Positions 51,703 through 60,137 of a stretch of DNA of 64,000 nucleotides are shown piece after piece; positions within the stretch are counted from its first letter, which is position 1, and each line of letters opens with the position of its first letter. This stretch comes from Rhizobium sp. CC-YZS058 (GTDB lineage Bacteria > Pseudomonadota > Alphaproteobacteria > Rhizobiales > Rhizobiaceae), in assembly GCF_034720595.1 (NCBI RefSeq), contig NZ_JAYESJ010000001.1, positions 3,188,001 through 3,252,000 of the forward strand. The letters are read 5' to 3'. The notes under the pieces are model-generated. The model was not told the origin of the DNA, ran no database searches, and saw nothing but the letters and a program-made list of their open reading frames with translations. A program made the translations under genes and the position numbers.

Positions 51703-52649
51703 CGTCCTTGAAGAAACTCCTCCTCGGCGAACAGGGCCTCGTCGTCATCTTCGCCATCGCCTTTGCCATCGTGGCGCTGACCGTTCCGAACTTCCTGACC
51801 GAGCGCAACATGCTGGGCCTGCTGCAGTCGGTCGTCACCATCGGCATCGTCGCCTGCACGATGATGTTCTGCCTCGCCTCGCGTGACTTCGATCTCTCCG
51901 TCGGCTCGACCGTCGCCTTTTCGGGCATGGTCGCGGTCATGGCTTCGAACGCCACCGGCTCGATCCTGATGGGGCTCATCGCCGCCCTGCTTTGCGGCGG
52001 CGCCGTCGGCCTCGTCAACGGCGTCGTCATCGCCCGCTTCCGCATCAATGCGCTCATCACCACGCTCGCCACCATGCAGATCGTGCGCGGCCTGGCGCTC
52101 ATCGCTTCCGATGGCCGCGCCGTCGGCATCAACGATCCCGGCTTCTACCAGCTGGCGCTGTCGAAATTCTTCGGCATCCCGACGCCGATCTGGGTGATGG
52201 CGCTGTTCTTCCTCGTCTTCGGCTTCGTGCTGAACCGCACCGTGTTCGGCAAGAACACGCTGGCGATCGGCGGAAACCCGGAAGCCTCGCGGCTGGCCGG
52301 CGTGCGCGTTTCCTCCATGCGGATCTGGATCTTCGCCCTGCAAGGTCTCGTCTGCGCCGTGGCCGGCGTTCTGCTCGCCTCCCGCATCACCTCCGGCCAG
52401 CCGAATGCGGCGACAGGCCTGGAGCTTTCGGTCATTTCGGCCTGCGTGCTGGGCGGCGTCTCGCTGGCCGGCGGCCGGGCCGCCATGACCGGCGTCATCG
52501 TCGGCGTGCTGATCATGGGCATTGCCGAGAACGTCATGAACCTGCTCAACATCCAGGCGTTCTATCAATATGTGGTGCGCGGCCTGATCCTGCTGCTTGC
52601 CGTCCTGCTCGACAACCTCCGCTCGGCCGCTGCCGGACGCAGGACCTGA
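51699..52649 (+). CDS. sugar ABC transporter permease, AraH-like
   Basis: A 316-residue permease with eight to ten membrane segments. The motifs FDLSVGSTVAFSGM, GLVNGVVIARFRINALITTL and GNPEASRLAGV are typical of the ribose/arabinose class. It completes the three-gene importer as a homodimer. No terminator is obvious in the 71 bases before the next gene. Confidence 0.9.
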   Translation: MTSLKKLLLGEQGLVVIFAIAFAIVALTVPNFLTERNMLGLLQSVVTIGIVACTMMFCLASRDFDLSVGSTVAFSGMVAVMASNATGSILMGLIAALLCGGAVGLVNGVVIARFRINALITTLATMQIVRGLALIASDGRAVGINDPGFYQLALSKFFGIPTPIWVMALFFLVFGFVLNRTVFGKNTLAIGGNPEASRLAGVRVSSMRIWIFALQGLVCAVAGVLLASRITSGQPNAATGLELSVISACVLGGVSLAGGRAAMTGVIVGVLIMGIAENVMNLLNIQAFYQYVVRGLILLLAVLLDNLRSAAAGRRT

Positions 52650-52720
52650 GAAGCACGACACGCTGTGGCTCTTGCATGCGGCTCCCCGATCTCCGACAGT
52701 CAGCGGCGGAGGACAGACCC

Positions 52721-53443
52721 ATGTGCAATCTTTACAACCTCACCACCAGCCAGGCGGCGATCCGGGACTTTGCGCGCGCCGCGCGCGATGTTCTCGGCAA
52801 TATGGAGCCGACGATCGACGTCTATCCCGACCGCCTCGCCCCCATCGTGCGCAACGCGCCGGATGGCGTGCGGGAGCTTGCCGCGGTGCGCTGGGGGATG
52901 CCGAGCTCGCGCCAGGCGCTGTTCGAGGCCGCGAGCAAGCGGGCCGACAAGCTGCGGGCCAAGGGAAAGCCGGTCGATTTCGACACGCTGCTGACGATGG
53001 AGCCGGATGGCGGCACCACCAATGTGCGCAACACGGCAAGCCAGCACTGGAAGCGGTGGCTCGGCGTGGAAAACCGCTGCATCGTGCCGCTGAACCGCTT
53101 CGCCGAGCCGGACCCGGCCAGCAAGCAGGACGGGGGACGAACGCCGAATGCCTGGTTTGCCGGTGACGCGAGCGAGCCGCTGATGGCCTTCGCCGGCATC
53201 TGGGTGAAGGATTGGACGAGCGTGCGCAAGGTGAAGGAAGGGCTGATCACCACCGATCTCTACGCCTTCCTGACCTGCCCGCCGAACAGCGTGGTGGGCG
53301 CCGTGCACCCGAAGGCCATGCCGGTGATCCTGAAAAGCGCCGAGGAGGTCGATGCCTGGCTGACCTTGCCTTGGGAGGAGGCGAAGGCCCTGCAGCGTCC
53401 GCTGCCCGACGACGCGCTGATCCGCCTGCCACCGCTTGCCTGA
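52721..53443 (+). CDS. SRAP (SOS response-associated) protein, YedK/HMCES family
   Basis: A 240-residue SRAP-domain protein. The catalytic Cys2 follows the initiator Met (MCNLYNL), and the conserved HPKAMPVIL histidine lies in the last third. Such proteins form a covalent thiazolidine link to abasic sites in single-stranded DNA and protect them. The ATG at 52721 must be the start because Cys2 has to become the N-terminus. It stands between the sugar importer and a convergent gene, with no obvious operon partner. Confidence 0.9.
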   Translation: MCNLYNLTTSQAAIRDFARAARDVLGNMEPTIDVYPDRLAPIVRNAPDGVRELAAVRWGMPSSRQALFEAASKRADKLRAKGKPVDFDTLLTMEPDGGTTNVRNTASQHWKRWLGVENRCIVPLNRFAEPDPASKQDGGRTPNAWFAGDASEPLMAFAGIWVKDWTSVRKVKEGLITTDLYAFLTCPPNSVVGAVHPKAMPVILKSAEEVDAWLTLPWEEAKALQRPLPDDALIRLPPLA

Positions 53444-53487
53444 CAAGGCGGAACTGACGGCAGACTGCCCATCAAGAGGGAACCTGC

Positions 53488-54744
53488 TTAGCTCCGGCGC
53501 AGCACGTCCTGCCATTCGGGATGGCGGTCGATCTGGGCCTTAGCGAAGGGGCAGAGCGGAATGAGGGAGATGCCGTCGCGCCGCGCATCCTCGACCGCCT
53601 GGCGCACCAGACGCTCGCCGACCTTGCGCCCGCGCAGGGCGGCCGGAACCTCCGTATGGTCGATGATGATCAGCCCCTCGCCGGCCCGGCTATAGGTCAT
53701 CTCCGCTTCGATACCATCGAGCACCAGGAGATAGCGGCCCTTGGCCGGCCCGTCCTGTCGCTCGACCGCGCCGTCGGCCGCGGCTGGATCGGCGGCCGGC
53801 TGATGCGGATCGGCCGGGCGGACGCGACCTGCCTCTCCCTGCGCGCATTCCAGCTCCGCGCGATCCCAGTGCCCCAGCGTGGCCGCCGCCTCATAGGTTG
53901 ACAGGAGGAAGGACAGCAGCGCCGCATCGGGATCTTCCGCCTGCTGCACGGCCTCATAAGGCAGGATGAACTCGCCGAGCGTCTCGCTCCAGAACGCGGC
54001 CTCGGGCTTGATAGAAGCGGCGCGATAGCCGCCGGGCGCCGGATAGGCATAGGCGTAGAAGGCCGGATAATCGACGCCGCCGCCACCGCCCGGCCAGAAC
54101 CCGGCCGAGGAAACCTCGCGGTCATAGGCCTCCTGCGCCACACTGTCCGGCAGGGCCGGAATACCGCCGCCATGGCGCGCGGCCTTAGCGCCGGAAAAGC
54201 GGGTGACGGCGAGATCGAAACTGCCCCAGAACAGGTGCACCGGGCTCGATTTGCCGAGAAATCCTGTGCGAAACTGCTTGAAGACGCGATCGACCGCAAT
54301 CAGCCCCTGGTGGAAGCGCCGCACGGCCATGCCGTCATAGGGACGGTCGCGATCATCCTCGGCGAAGGGAACAGGAAAGGGCACCTCGTTCGGCTGACCA
54401 TTGAAGACCGGAGTGCCGCCGAGCTCGGCGATCAGCTGCAGGAAGGCGGCGTGAAAAGCGGCGACCGTCATCGGCCCAAGCGCGAAGGAGGCGGTTGCGC
54501 CCTCGCCGTTCTGGCCGACGACACGGTGGTCGTGGAGATCGAACAGGATCTCGATGCCCGCACCATCCGGGATGGGCGAGGATGTCAGCCCGCGCGGCGT
54601 GACATAGAAGGTCGCGTTCCAGGAGTGGTTGAGCCAGGGCGTGTGCGCCAGCCGATACTTGCCGGCAATCTGCAGGTACAGGTGCAGGGCCGTGCAGGTC
54701 TCGCGCCAGCTGAGATAATCGAGCGGGGCCCAAGAACAGGGCAT
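53488..54744 (-). CDS. DUF5996 protein fused to a YjdJ-like N-acetyltransferase
   Basis: A 418-residue protein in two parts. Residues 1 to about 300 match the DUF5996 family (opening WAPLDYLSWRETCTALHLYL, with QIAGKYRLAH and VHLFWGSFDLAVTRFSG). After a low-complexity Ala/Pro/Glu linker, residues about 335-418 form a small GNAT-like domain with the acetyl-CoA loop RGRKVGERLVRQAVEDARR and the C-terminal CPFAKAQI of YjdJ-type acetyltransferases. The two parts are in one uninterrupted frame. Neither part has an assigned substrate. No signal peptide is seen. Confidence 0.8.
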   Translation of the reverse strand: MPCSWAPLDYLSWRETCTALHLYLQIAGKYRLAHTPWLNHSWNATFYVTPRGLTSSPIPDGAGIEILFDLHDHRVVGQNGEGATASFALGPMTVAAFHAAFLQLIAELGGTPVFNGQPNEVPFPVPFAEDDRDRPYDGMAVRRFHQGLIAVDRVFKQFRTGFLGKSSPVHLFWGSFDLAVTRFSGAKAARHGGGIPALPDSVAQEAYDREVSSAGFWPGGGGGVDYPAFYAYAYPAPGGYRAASIKPEAAFWSETLGEFILPYEAVQQAEDPDAALLSFLLSTYEAAATLGHWDRAELECAQGEAGRVRPADPHQPAADPAAADGAVERQDGPAKGRYLLVLDGIEAEMTYSRAGEGLIIIDHTEVPAALRGRKVGERLVRQAVEDARRDGISLIPLCPFAKAQIDRHPEWQDVLRRS

Positions 54745-54823
54745 GGGGTTCTCCTTCCATCACGAGCGAGACGCCCGCATCTGCGAGAGCGGCCCGCCAT
54801 GCGGCTTGGCCGAGTGTCGGGTC

Positions 54824-55759
54824 TCAGCCGGGCAGCGGCACGAATTCGTCGTGATCATCGACCGGCAGGTCGAACAGGCCCTGGCCCCAGTTCTGCGCCC
54901 TCCAGTCTTCCTTGGCGGCCTCCAGCCGCTCGCGCGAGGAGGAGACGAAGTTCCACCAGATGTGGCGGGGACCACCGAGCGTCGCGCCGCCGAGGATCAT
55001 CAGCCGCGCCCCGCGCGCCCCCGCCTCCACCGTGATGCGATCGCCGGGGCGCAGCACCATCATCTGCGGCGCATCGAAGGTCTGGCCGGCGATCGAGACC
55101 GACCCGTCGACGATATAGAGACCGCGATCCTCGTGCTCGTCGGGCATGGGGAAGCGGCGGCCGGGCTCCAGGCGAACATCGGCATAGAAGGTCTCGGAAA
55201 ACAGCGTGGCCGGCGCCTTCGCCCCGTAGGCTGTGCCAAGGATCAGGCGCACGGACACGCCTTCGTCTTCGATCATCGGCAGGCTGTCTTCGCCGTGATG
55301 CTCGAAGAGCGGCGCCATGTCTTCATGCTGCTCCGGCAATGCCAACCAGGTCTGGATGGCAAAGAGGCTGTGCGGCCCCTGGCGCCCGGCCTGCGATGTC
55401 CGCTCCGAATGTGAAACGCCGCGGCCGGCCACCATCCAGTTCAAGGCGCCGGGGCGGATGATCTGGTCGGAGCCGATGCTGTCTCGATGATGCAGGTCGC
55501 CGCGGAAGAGATAGGTGACGGTGCCGAGCCCGATATGGGGATGCGGCTGCACGTCGATACCCTTGCCTGTGAGGAACTCCGCAGGGCCGGCCTGGTCGAA
55601 GAAGATGAAGGGCCCGACCATCTGCCGCTTGGGCGCCGGCAAGGCGCGGCGAACCTCGAAGCCGCCAATGTCGCGCGAGCGCGGAATGATCAGAGTTTCG
55701 ATCGAATCCAGGCTCGTCGCATCCGGGCAGCCGGGGGACAGCGCGGGGTTCCAGCTCAT
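54824..55759 (-). CDS. pirin family protein
   Basis: A 311-residue bicupin of the pirin family. The metal site is in the N-terminal cupin (HPHIGLGTVTYLF and later WMVAGRGVSHSER). The C-terminal pirin_C domain follows from about residue 190. Some bacterial pirins have quercetinase activity, others modulate metabolic enzymes. It is followed on the same strand by the DUF5996 fusion gene 79 bases away, so they could share a transcript. Confidence 0.88.
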   Translation of the reverse strand: MSWNPALSPGCPDATSLDSIETLIIPRSRDIGGFEVRRALPAPKRQMVGPFIFFDQAGPAEFLTGKGIDVQPHPHIGLGTVTYLFRGDLHHRDSIGSDQIIRPGALNWMVAGRGVSHSERTSQAGRQGPHSLFAIQTWLALPEQHEDMAPLFEHHGEDSLPMIEDEGVSVRLILGTAYGAKAPATLFSETFYADVRLEPGRRFPMPDEHEDRGLYIVDGSVSIAGQTFDAPQMMVLRPGDRITVEAGARGARLMILGGATLGGPRHIWWNFVSSSRERLEAAKEDWRAQNWGQGLFDLPVDDHDEFVPLPG

Positions 55760-55908
55760 GGACGATCTCCTCGGACGCGATGGCGCCGAGCACGGGCCCG
55801 ACGGGCCGTACTCGGCAAGTCATGCCTTACTCTAGCATGTTTTGGTCCCGCGTCTGCCCCGCAGCGCGCTCGGCTTGAAGGTTGGATCGGATCAACGGGC
55901 GACGCCCG

Positions 55909-56676
55909 TCAGTGCAGGCCGAACAGGCCGAGCAGGGTCTCGCGCTGGCGGACGAAGGCAGGCGCGGTGCGATCGCGCGGGCGGGGGAGGTCGATCTCGA
56001 TCAACCGTGGCGCGCCGCCCTTGTCCCGCGGCAGGATGAGGATACGATCCGACAGGAAGATCGCCTCCTCGAGATCATGGGTGACGAGCACCGTGGTGAC
56101 CGCCTCCTCCTGCCAGATGCGGGCGAGTTCCTGCTGCATGCCGATCTTCGTCATGGCATCGAGCGCGCCGAGCGGCTCGTCGAGCAGCAGGATTTCCGGC
56201 TTGACCGCCAGCGCCCGCGCAATGCCGACCCGCTGGGCCATGCCGCCCGAAAGCTGACGCGGATAGGCCGCTTCATAGCCTTTCAGGCCAACGAGATCGA
56301 CATAGCGCTGCGCGGTCCGGCGCGCCGTCTCGCGCGGCAAGCCCTGCGTTTCCAAGCCGAAGCCGATATTGTCGATCACCGTCAACCAGGGCAGAAGCCG
56401 GGGCTCCTGGAAGATGACCGCCCGCTCGCGGCCGACGCCGGAGGTCGGCCGGCCATCGATCAGCACCTCGCCGCCATCGGCCTCTTCGAGCCCGGCCAGG
56501 ATGCGCAGCAGCGTCGTCTTTCCCGAGCCGCTGGCGCCGACGATGGCCAGGCTCTCGCCGGGGCGGATGGTCAGGCTGAGATCTTTCAGCACCGGCAGCG
56601 GCCGGCCGTTGAGGGTGAAGGACTTGGAGAGGTGGCGCAGGCTCACCTCCCCCCGCTCGGCAGGTTGCAGGGCCAT
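55909..56676 (-). CDS. SsuB-like ABC transporter ATPase
   Basis: A 255-residue ATPase of the nitrate/sulfonate/taurine importers. It has Walker A GASGSGKTT, the Q-loop VIFQEPRLLPW, signature LSGGMAQR and Walker B ILLLDEPLGALD. It is last in a four-gene minus-strand operon with the binding protein, permease and flavin monooxygenase. The LLPW and LSGGMAQR motifs are standard for the Ssu/Tau class. Aliphatic sulfonates or thioethers are the probable cargo. Confidence 0.9.
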   Translation of the reverse strand: MALQPAERGEVSLRHLSKSFTLNGRPLPVLKDLSLTIRPGESLAIVGASGSGKTTLLRILAGLEEADGGEVLIDGRPTSGVGRERAVIFQEPRLLPWLTVIDNIGFGLETQGLPRETARRTAQRYVDLVGLKGYEAAYPRQLSGGMAQRVGIARALAVKPEILLLDEPLGALDAMTKIGMQQELARIWQEEAVTTVLVTHDLEEAIFLSDRILILPRDKGGAPRLIEIDLPRPRDRTAPAFVRQRETLLGLFGLH

Positions 56677-56688
56677 CGATCCGGTCCT

Positions 56689-57669
56689 TCAGTTGCTCGC
56701 CGAATCTGCGCTGTAGAGAATGGTCTTGGCCACGAGTTGGCCGGGCTTGAGCTTGCCTTCGCGCTCCAGCACGTCGATCCAGAACTGCAGGTCGCGGTCT
56801 ACCGCCTTGCCGCCGGGGCGCACGCCGAAGCCGCGGAAATACTGGGCGAGGTCGGGATTCTCGCCGCGCTCCGCAAGCGCCTTGGCGAAAATCACCTTGG
56901 TTTCCTCCGGATGCTCGCGCGCGTAATCGAGCGCGCGCTGCGACTGCTCGACGAAGATCTTGGCGAGGTCGGGATGGGCGGCAATGAAATCGCGCCGGAG
57001 CACGATGAAGCCGCCGGCGATCTCGCCCAGCACATCCGTATCGTCGAAGACGGCGCGCAGACCGCCGTTCTTCCTGGCCGCGCCTTCGAAGGTCGTCTGC
57101 CAATAGCCGAAGGCAGAGACATCCACCTGGCCGGAGCGGAGCACCTGCTCCAGCTGCGGGCCCGGCACGACCACCAGATTGGCGGCATCGGACGGCAGAC
57201 CGACCGAATGCAGCGCTTCGCGCACCGTGTAGTCGAGATGGGCGCCGAGCGTGTTGACGGCGATGCTCTTGCCGGCCAGGTCCTTGATCGTCCTGATCGG
57301 GCTGTCTTCCGGCACGTAGAAGATCGATTGGACCTCGTCATTGATGCCGTTTGAGGGATAGGCGGCGACGAAATCATTGCCGCCGGCAATGGAGTTGAGC
57401 ACGGCAGAGGTGGCGGCGCTGCCGATCTCGACATCGCCGGAGGCGAGCGCAATCAGCGAGGCCGGGCCGCCGGCGGCATAGCCGACATTCTCGAGCGTGA
57501 TGCCGGTGTCCTTGAAATAGCCGAGCTCGTCGGCAAGCTCATAGGCCGAGAGCCCGCCCTGGCTGGCCAGATAGCGGAAGGGCACGCTGTCGGCCGCCTG
57601 GGCAAGGGTTCCGCCAAGCCCGAGGGCAAGCGTGGCGGAGAGAAGAAGCAGGCGCGGATGAAGGGTCAT
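56689..57669 (-). CDS. SsuA-like substrate-binding protein
   Basis: A 326-residue binding protein of the nitrate/sulfonate/bicarbonate type. The signal peptide covers about residues 1-25 (ending AQAA). The mature region has FRYLASQGGLSAYELADELGYF and GPASLIALASGDVEIGSAAT, the typical first half. The gene lies 12 bases before the ATPase gene. Unlike three other binding-protein genes in this window, it is not followed by a strong hairpin. Confidence 0.87.
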   Translation of the reverse strand: MTLHPRLLLLSATLALGLGGTLAQAADSVPFRYLASQGGLSAYELADELGYFKDTGITLENVGYAAGGPASLIALASGDVEIGSAATSAVLNSIAGGNDFVAAYPSNGINDEVQSIFYVPEDSPIRTIKDLAGKSIAVNTLGAHLDYTVREALHSVGLPSDAANLVVVPGPQLEQVLRSGQVDVSAFGYWQTTFEGAARKNGGLRAVFDDTDVLGEIAGGFIVLRRDFIAAHPDLAKIFVEQSQRALDYAREHPEETKVIFAKALAERGENPDLAQYFRGFGVRPGGKAVDRDLQFWIDVLEREGKLKPGQLVAKTILYSADSASN

Positions 57670-57722
57670 GGCGATAAACCTTTTGAGAGAACTCTTGAGG
57701 GAAAATGGTCGTGTCGCGCCGG

Positions 57723-58562
57723 TCAGGCCCAGCGGCAGAGGCGGCGTTGCAGAAGAACAAGCGCGGCATTGGCAGCCAGCCCCAGGATCGCCAGAAGCAG
57801 GATGGCGGCGAACATCAGCGGGATCTGGAAATTGTATTGGGCATTCATGACCTGGAAGCCGATGCCCTTGTTGGCGCCGATCATCTCGGCCGCGATCAGC
57901 AGGAGGAGCGCTGTCGTGGAGGACAGCCGCAGGCCGACGAAGATGGCCGGGACGGAGGCCGGCAGCACGACGCGGCGGAAGATGGCAAGCGAGCCGGCGC
58001 CATAGGTCCGCGCCATCTCGATCAGCCTGGCATCCACCTGTTTTACCCCACCGATCGTGGCAAGCAGGATGGGGAAAAGCGTTGCCCAGAAGATGACGAA
58101 GACCTTGGAGGTTTCTCCAAGACCAAGGAGAAGGATGAAGACCGGATAGAGCGCCAGCGCCGAGGTCTGGCGAAAGAACTGCAGCAGCGGATCGAGCGCC
58201 TCTTCGACGACCCGCACCTGGCCCATGAACAGGCCGAGCGGAATGCCGAGCGCGACGGCTGCGGCGAAGGCAATTCCGGAGCGCTGCAGGCTGATGGCAA
58301 TGTCATCGAGCAGCGCGCCGCTGGCGAGACCCTGATAAAGGGCGAGGAGAATGCGATCGAGCGGCGGAAAGACCGAGGGGTTGACCCAGCCGAAGGTGGC
58401 GGACGCCTGCCAGAGTGCCAGAAAGGCAAGGACGAGGCCGTATCGCCGCAGCAAAGGCGCAGCGCCGCCCGCGGCAGCCGCCAGCCAGGAAGGGTCGGCG
58501 GTGGATCTGGACTGGGCGCCGATACCGAAGGCGCGGGCCTGGAGGAGATCGTCGACGGACAT
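57723..58562 (-). CDS. SsuC-like ABC transporter permease
   Basis: A 279-residue permease with about six membrane segments. The EAA-type loop region reads YGAGSLAIFRRVVLPASVPA. The ATG at 58562 follows GAGGAGCGTG on the minus strand; a longer frame upstream would overlap the monooxygenase gene. It starts ten bases after the monooxygenase stop. Confidence 0.87.
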   Translation of the reverse strand: MSVDDLLQARAFGIGAQSRSTADPSWLAAAAGGAAPLLRRYGLVLAFLALWQASATFGWVNPSVFPPLDRILLALYQGLASGALLDDIAISLQRSGIAFAAAVALGIPLGLFMGQVRVVEEALDPLLQFFRQTSALALYPVFILLLGLGETSKVFVIFWATLFPILLATIGGVKQVDARLIEMARTYGAGSLAIFRRVVLPASVPAIFVGLRLSSTTALLLLIAAEMIGANKGIGFQVMNAQYNFQIPLMFAAILLLAILGLAANAALVLLQRRLCRWA

Positions 58563-58572
58563 CACGCGCTCC

Positions 58573-59922
58573 TCACTCGGCGGCCTGGAGCCGCGGCTGC
58601 GCGGCCCAGCGATTGACGGGGAACGGCAGGCCGAGGTTTTCGCGCAGGGTCCGCCCTTCATAGGCAGTGCGGAACAGGCCGCGCCGCTGCAGCTCGGGGA
58701 TCACCAGATCGACGAAATCCTCAAGCCCTGTCGGCAACCAGGGCGGCAGAATGTTGAACCCGTCCGCCGCCTCGTTTTCGAACCAGTCCTGCAGCGTATC
58801 GGCGATCTGCACCGGCGTGCCGACCACGGTGTAGTGGCCCCGCGCCGAGGCGACCCACTGGTACAGCTGGCGGATCGAGAACTGGTTCTCGTCGGCGATC
58901 TGGCGGATCAGCGCCTGACGGCTCTTCATGCCCTCCGTCGGCGGTGCCGGCGGCAGGGGCCCATCAAGGTCGTATCCATGGAGATCCAGCGTGCCGCCGG
59001 TCAGGCCGTTCAGGAGGCCGATGCCGTCTTCCTCGAGGATCAGCCCGGTCAGACGGTCGTATTTTTCCCGCGCTTCCGCCTCCGTCCGCCCGATGAAGGG
59101 AGAGACGCCGGGCATGACCAGAATATGGGCCGGGTCGCGGCCGAGCGCGCGCGCGCGGGCCTTGATGTCTCGGTAGAAGGCCTGCGCGGTCCCGATGTGC
59201 TGGTGGGCGGTGAAGATGACCTCGGCGGTTTCCGCCGCCAGCCCGCGCCCATCCTCCGATTGCCCGGCCTGCACGACGACCGGATGGCCCTGCGGCGACC
59301 GCGCCACATTGAGCGGGCCGCGCACCTGGAAATGCGCGCCGCGGTGATCGGCCTCGTGCAATTTGGCCGGGTCGTAGAAGACGCCGCTCTCCTTGTCGCG
59401 CAGGAAGGCATCGTCCTCGAAACTGTCCCAGAGCGCCTTGACGACCGCGACATGTTCGCTGGCGCGCCGGTAGCGCTCTGCATGGGGCAGCTGCGTTTCG
59501 CGGTTGAAGTTCTGGGCCGTGGCGTCGCCGGTCGTCGTCACCACGTTCCATCCTGCACGGCCACCCGAGATCAGATCGAGCGAGGCGAACTTTCGCGCCG
59601 TCGTATAGGGCTCTTCATAAGTGGTCGAGGCAGTGGCGATGAAGCCGAGATGCGTCGTGAAGGGTGCGAGCGCGGAGAAGAGGGTGACCGGCTCGAAGCC
59701 CGCCACCTTGGCATTGCCACCTTCCCGCGCACCACCAAAGCCGATCGCCAGATTGTCGGCCAGGAAATAGGCGTCGAACAGGCCGCGCTCGGCCGTCAGC
59801 GCCAGCTGCTTGTGAAACGCGTAGCTCACCGCCCCGTCGGCCGGCTGATCGGGATGGCGCCAGGAGGCGATGTGCTGCCCGCCGCCCGGCAGGAATGCGC
59901 CCAGTCTAATCTTGCGTGTCAT
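58573..59922 (-). CDS. NtaA/SnaA/DszA-family FMN-dependent monooxygenase
   Basis: A 449-residue class C flavin monooxygenase (bacterial luciferase fold) that uses reduced FMN supplied by a separate reductase. The opening RKIRLGAFLPGGGQHIASWRH and the core GRAGWNVVTT are hallmarks of the nitrilotriacetate/dimethylsulfide/dibenzothiophene group. It is first in the operon with the Ssu-like importer, so it should oxidise the imported substrate, probably releasing sulfite or splitting an amine. No flavin reductase gene is visible nearby. The exact substrate is open. Confidence 0.88.
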   Translation of the reverse strand: MTRKIRLGAFLPGGGQHIASWRHPDQPADGAVSYAFHKQLALTAERGLFDAYFLADNLAIGFGGAREGGNAKVAGFEPVTLFSALAPFTTHLGFIATASTTYEEPYTTARKFASLDLISGGRAGWNVVTTTGDATAQNFNRETQLPHAERYRRASEHVAVVKALWDSFEDDAFLRDKESGVFYDPAKLHEADHRGAHFQVRGPLNVARSPQGHPVVVQAGQSEDGRGLAAETAEVIFTAHQHIGTAQAFYRDIKARARALGRDPAHILVMPGVSPFIGRTEAEAREKYDRLTGLILEEDGIGLLNGLTGGTLDLHGYDLDGPLPPAPPTEGMKSRQALIRQIADENQFSIRQLYQWVASARGHYTVVGTPVQIADTLQDWFENEAADGFNILPPWLPTGLEDFVDLVIPELQRRGLFRTAYEGRTLRENLGLPFPVNRWAAQPRLQAAE

Positions 59923-59955
59923 GGCAGGTCCTCTCGCATCGCTGATGGGACCTAC

Positions 59956-59969
59956 AGACTACATAGTCT
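59956..59969. promoter_or_regulatory. inverted repeat before the monooxygenase operon
   Basis: AGACTA-CA-TAGTCT is a perfect 6-bp inverted repeat, 34 bases upstream of the monooxygenase start, in an AT-rich patch (TATAATGTTAATAG) that stands out from the GC-rich surroundings. It is probably the operator or core promoter of the operon. The rest of the 59923-60137 gap holds nothing else I can name. Confidence 0.5.
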
Positions 59970-60137
59970 ATAATGTTAATAGAGAAATGGATTTGCGTCG
60001 GTGCTGGTTCAGCGCGAATTGGTTTTGCGCCAAACGGACCGGCGCAATGGCATTGCATCCCCTCGTCCGATACCCACCCGGCGCACCGGCCCATGAAAGC
60101 GGGTCGGGAAGGCAGCGCCACCCCGACCCCGACCATC

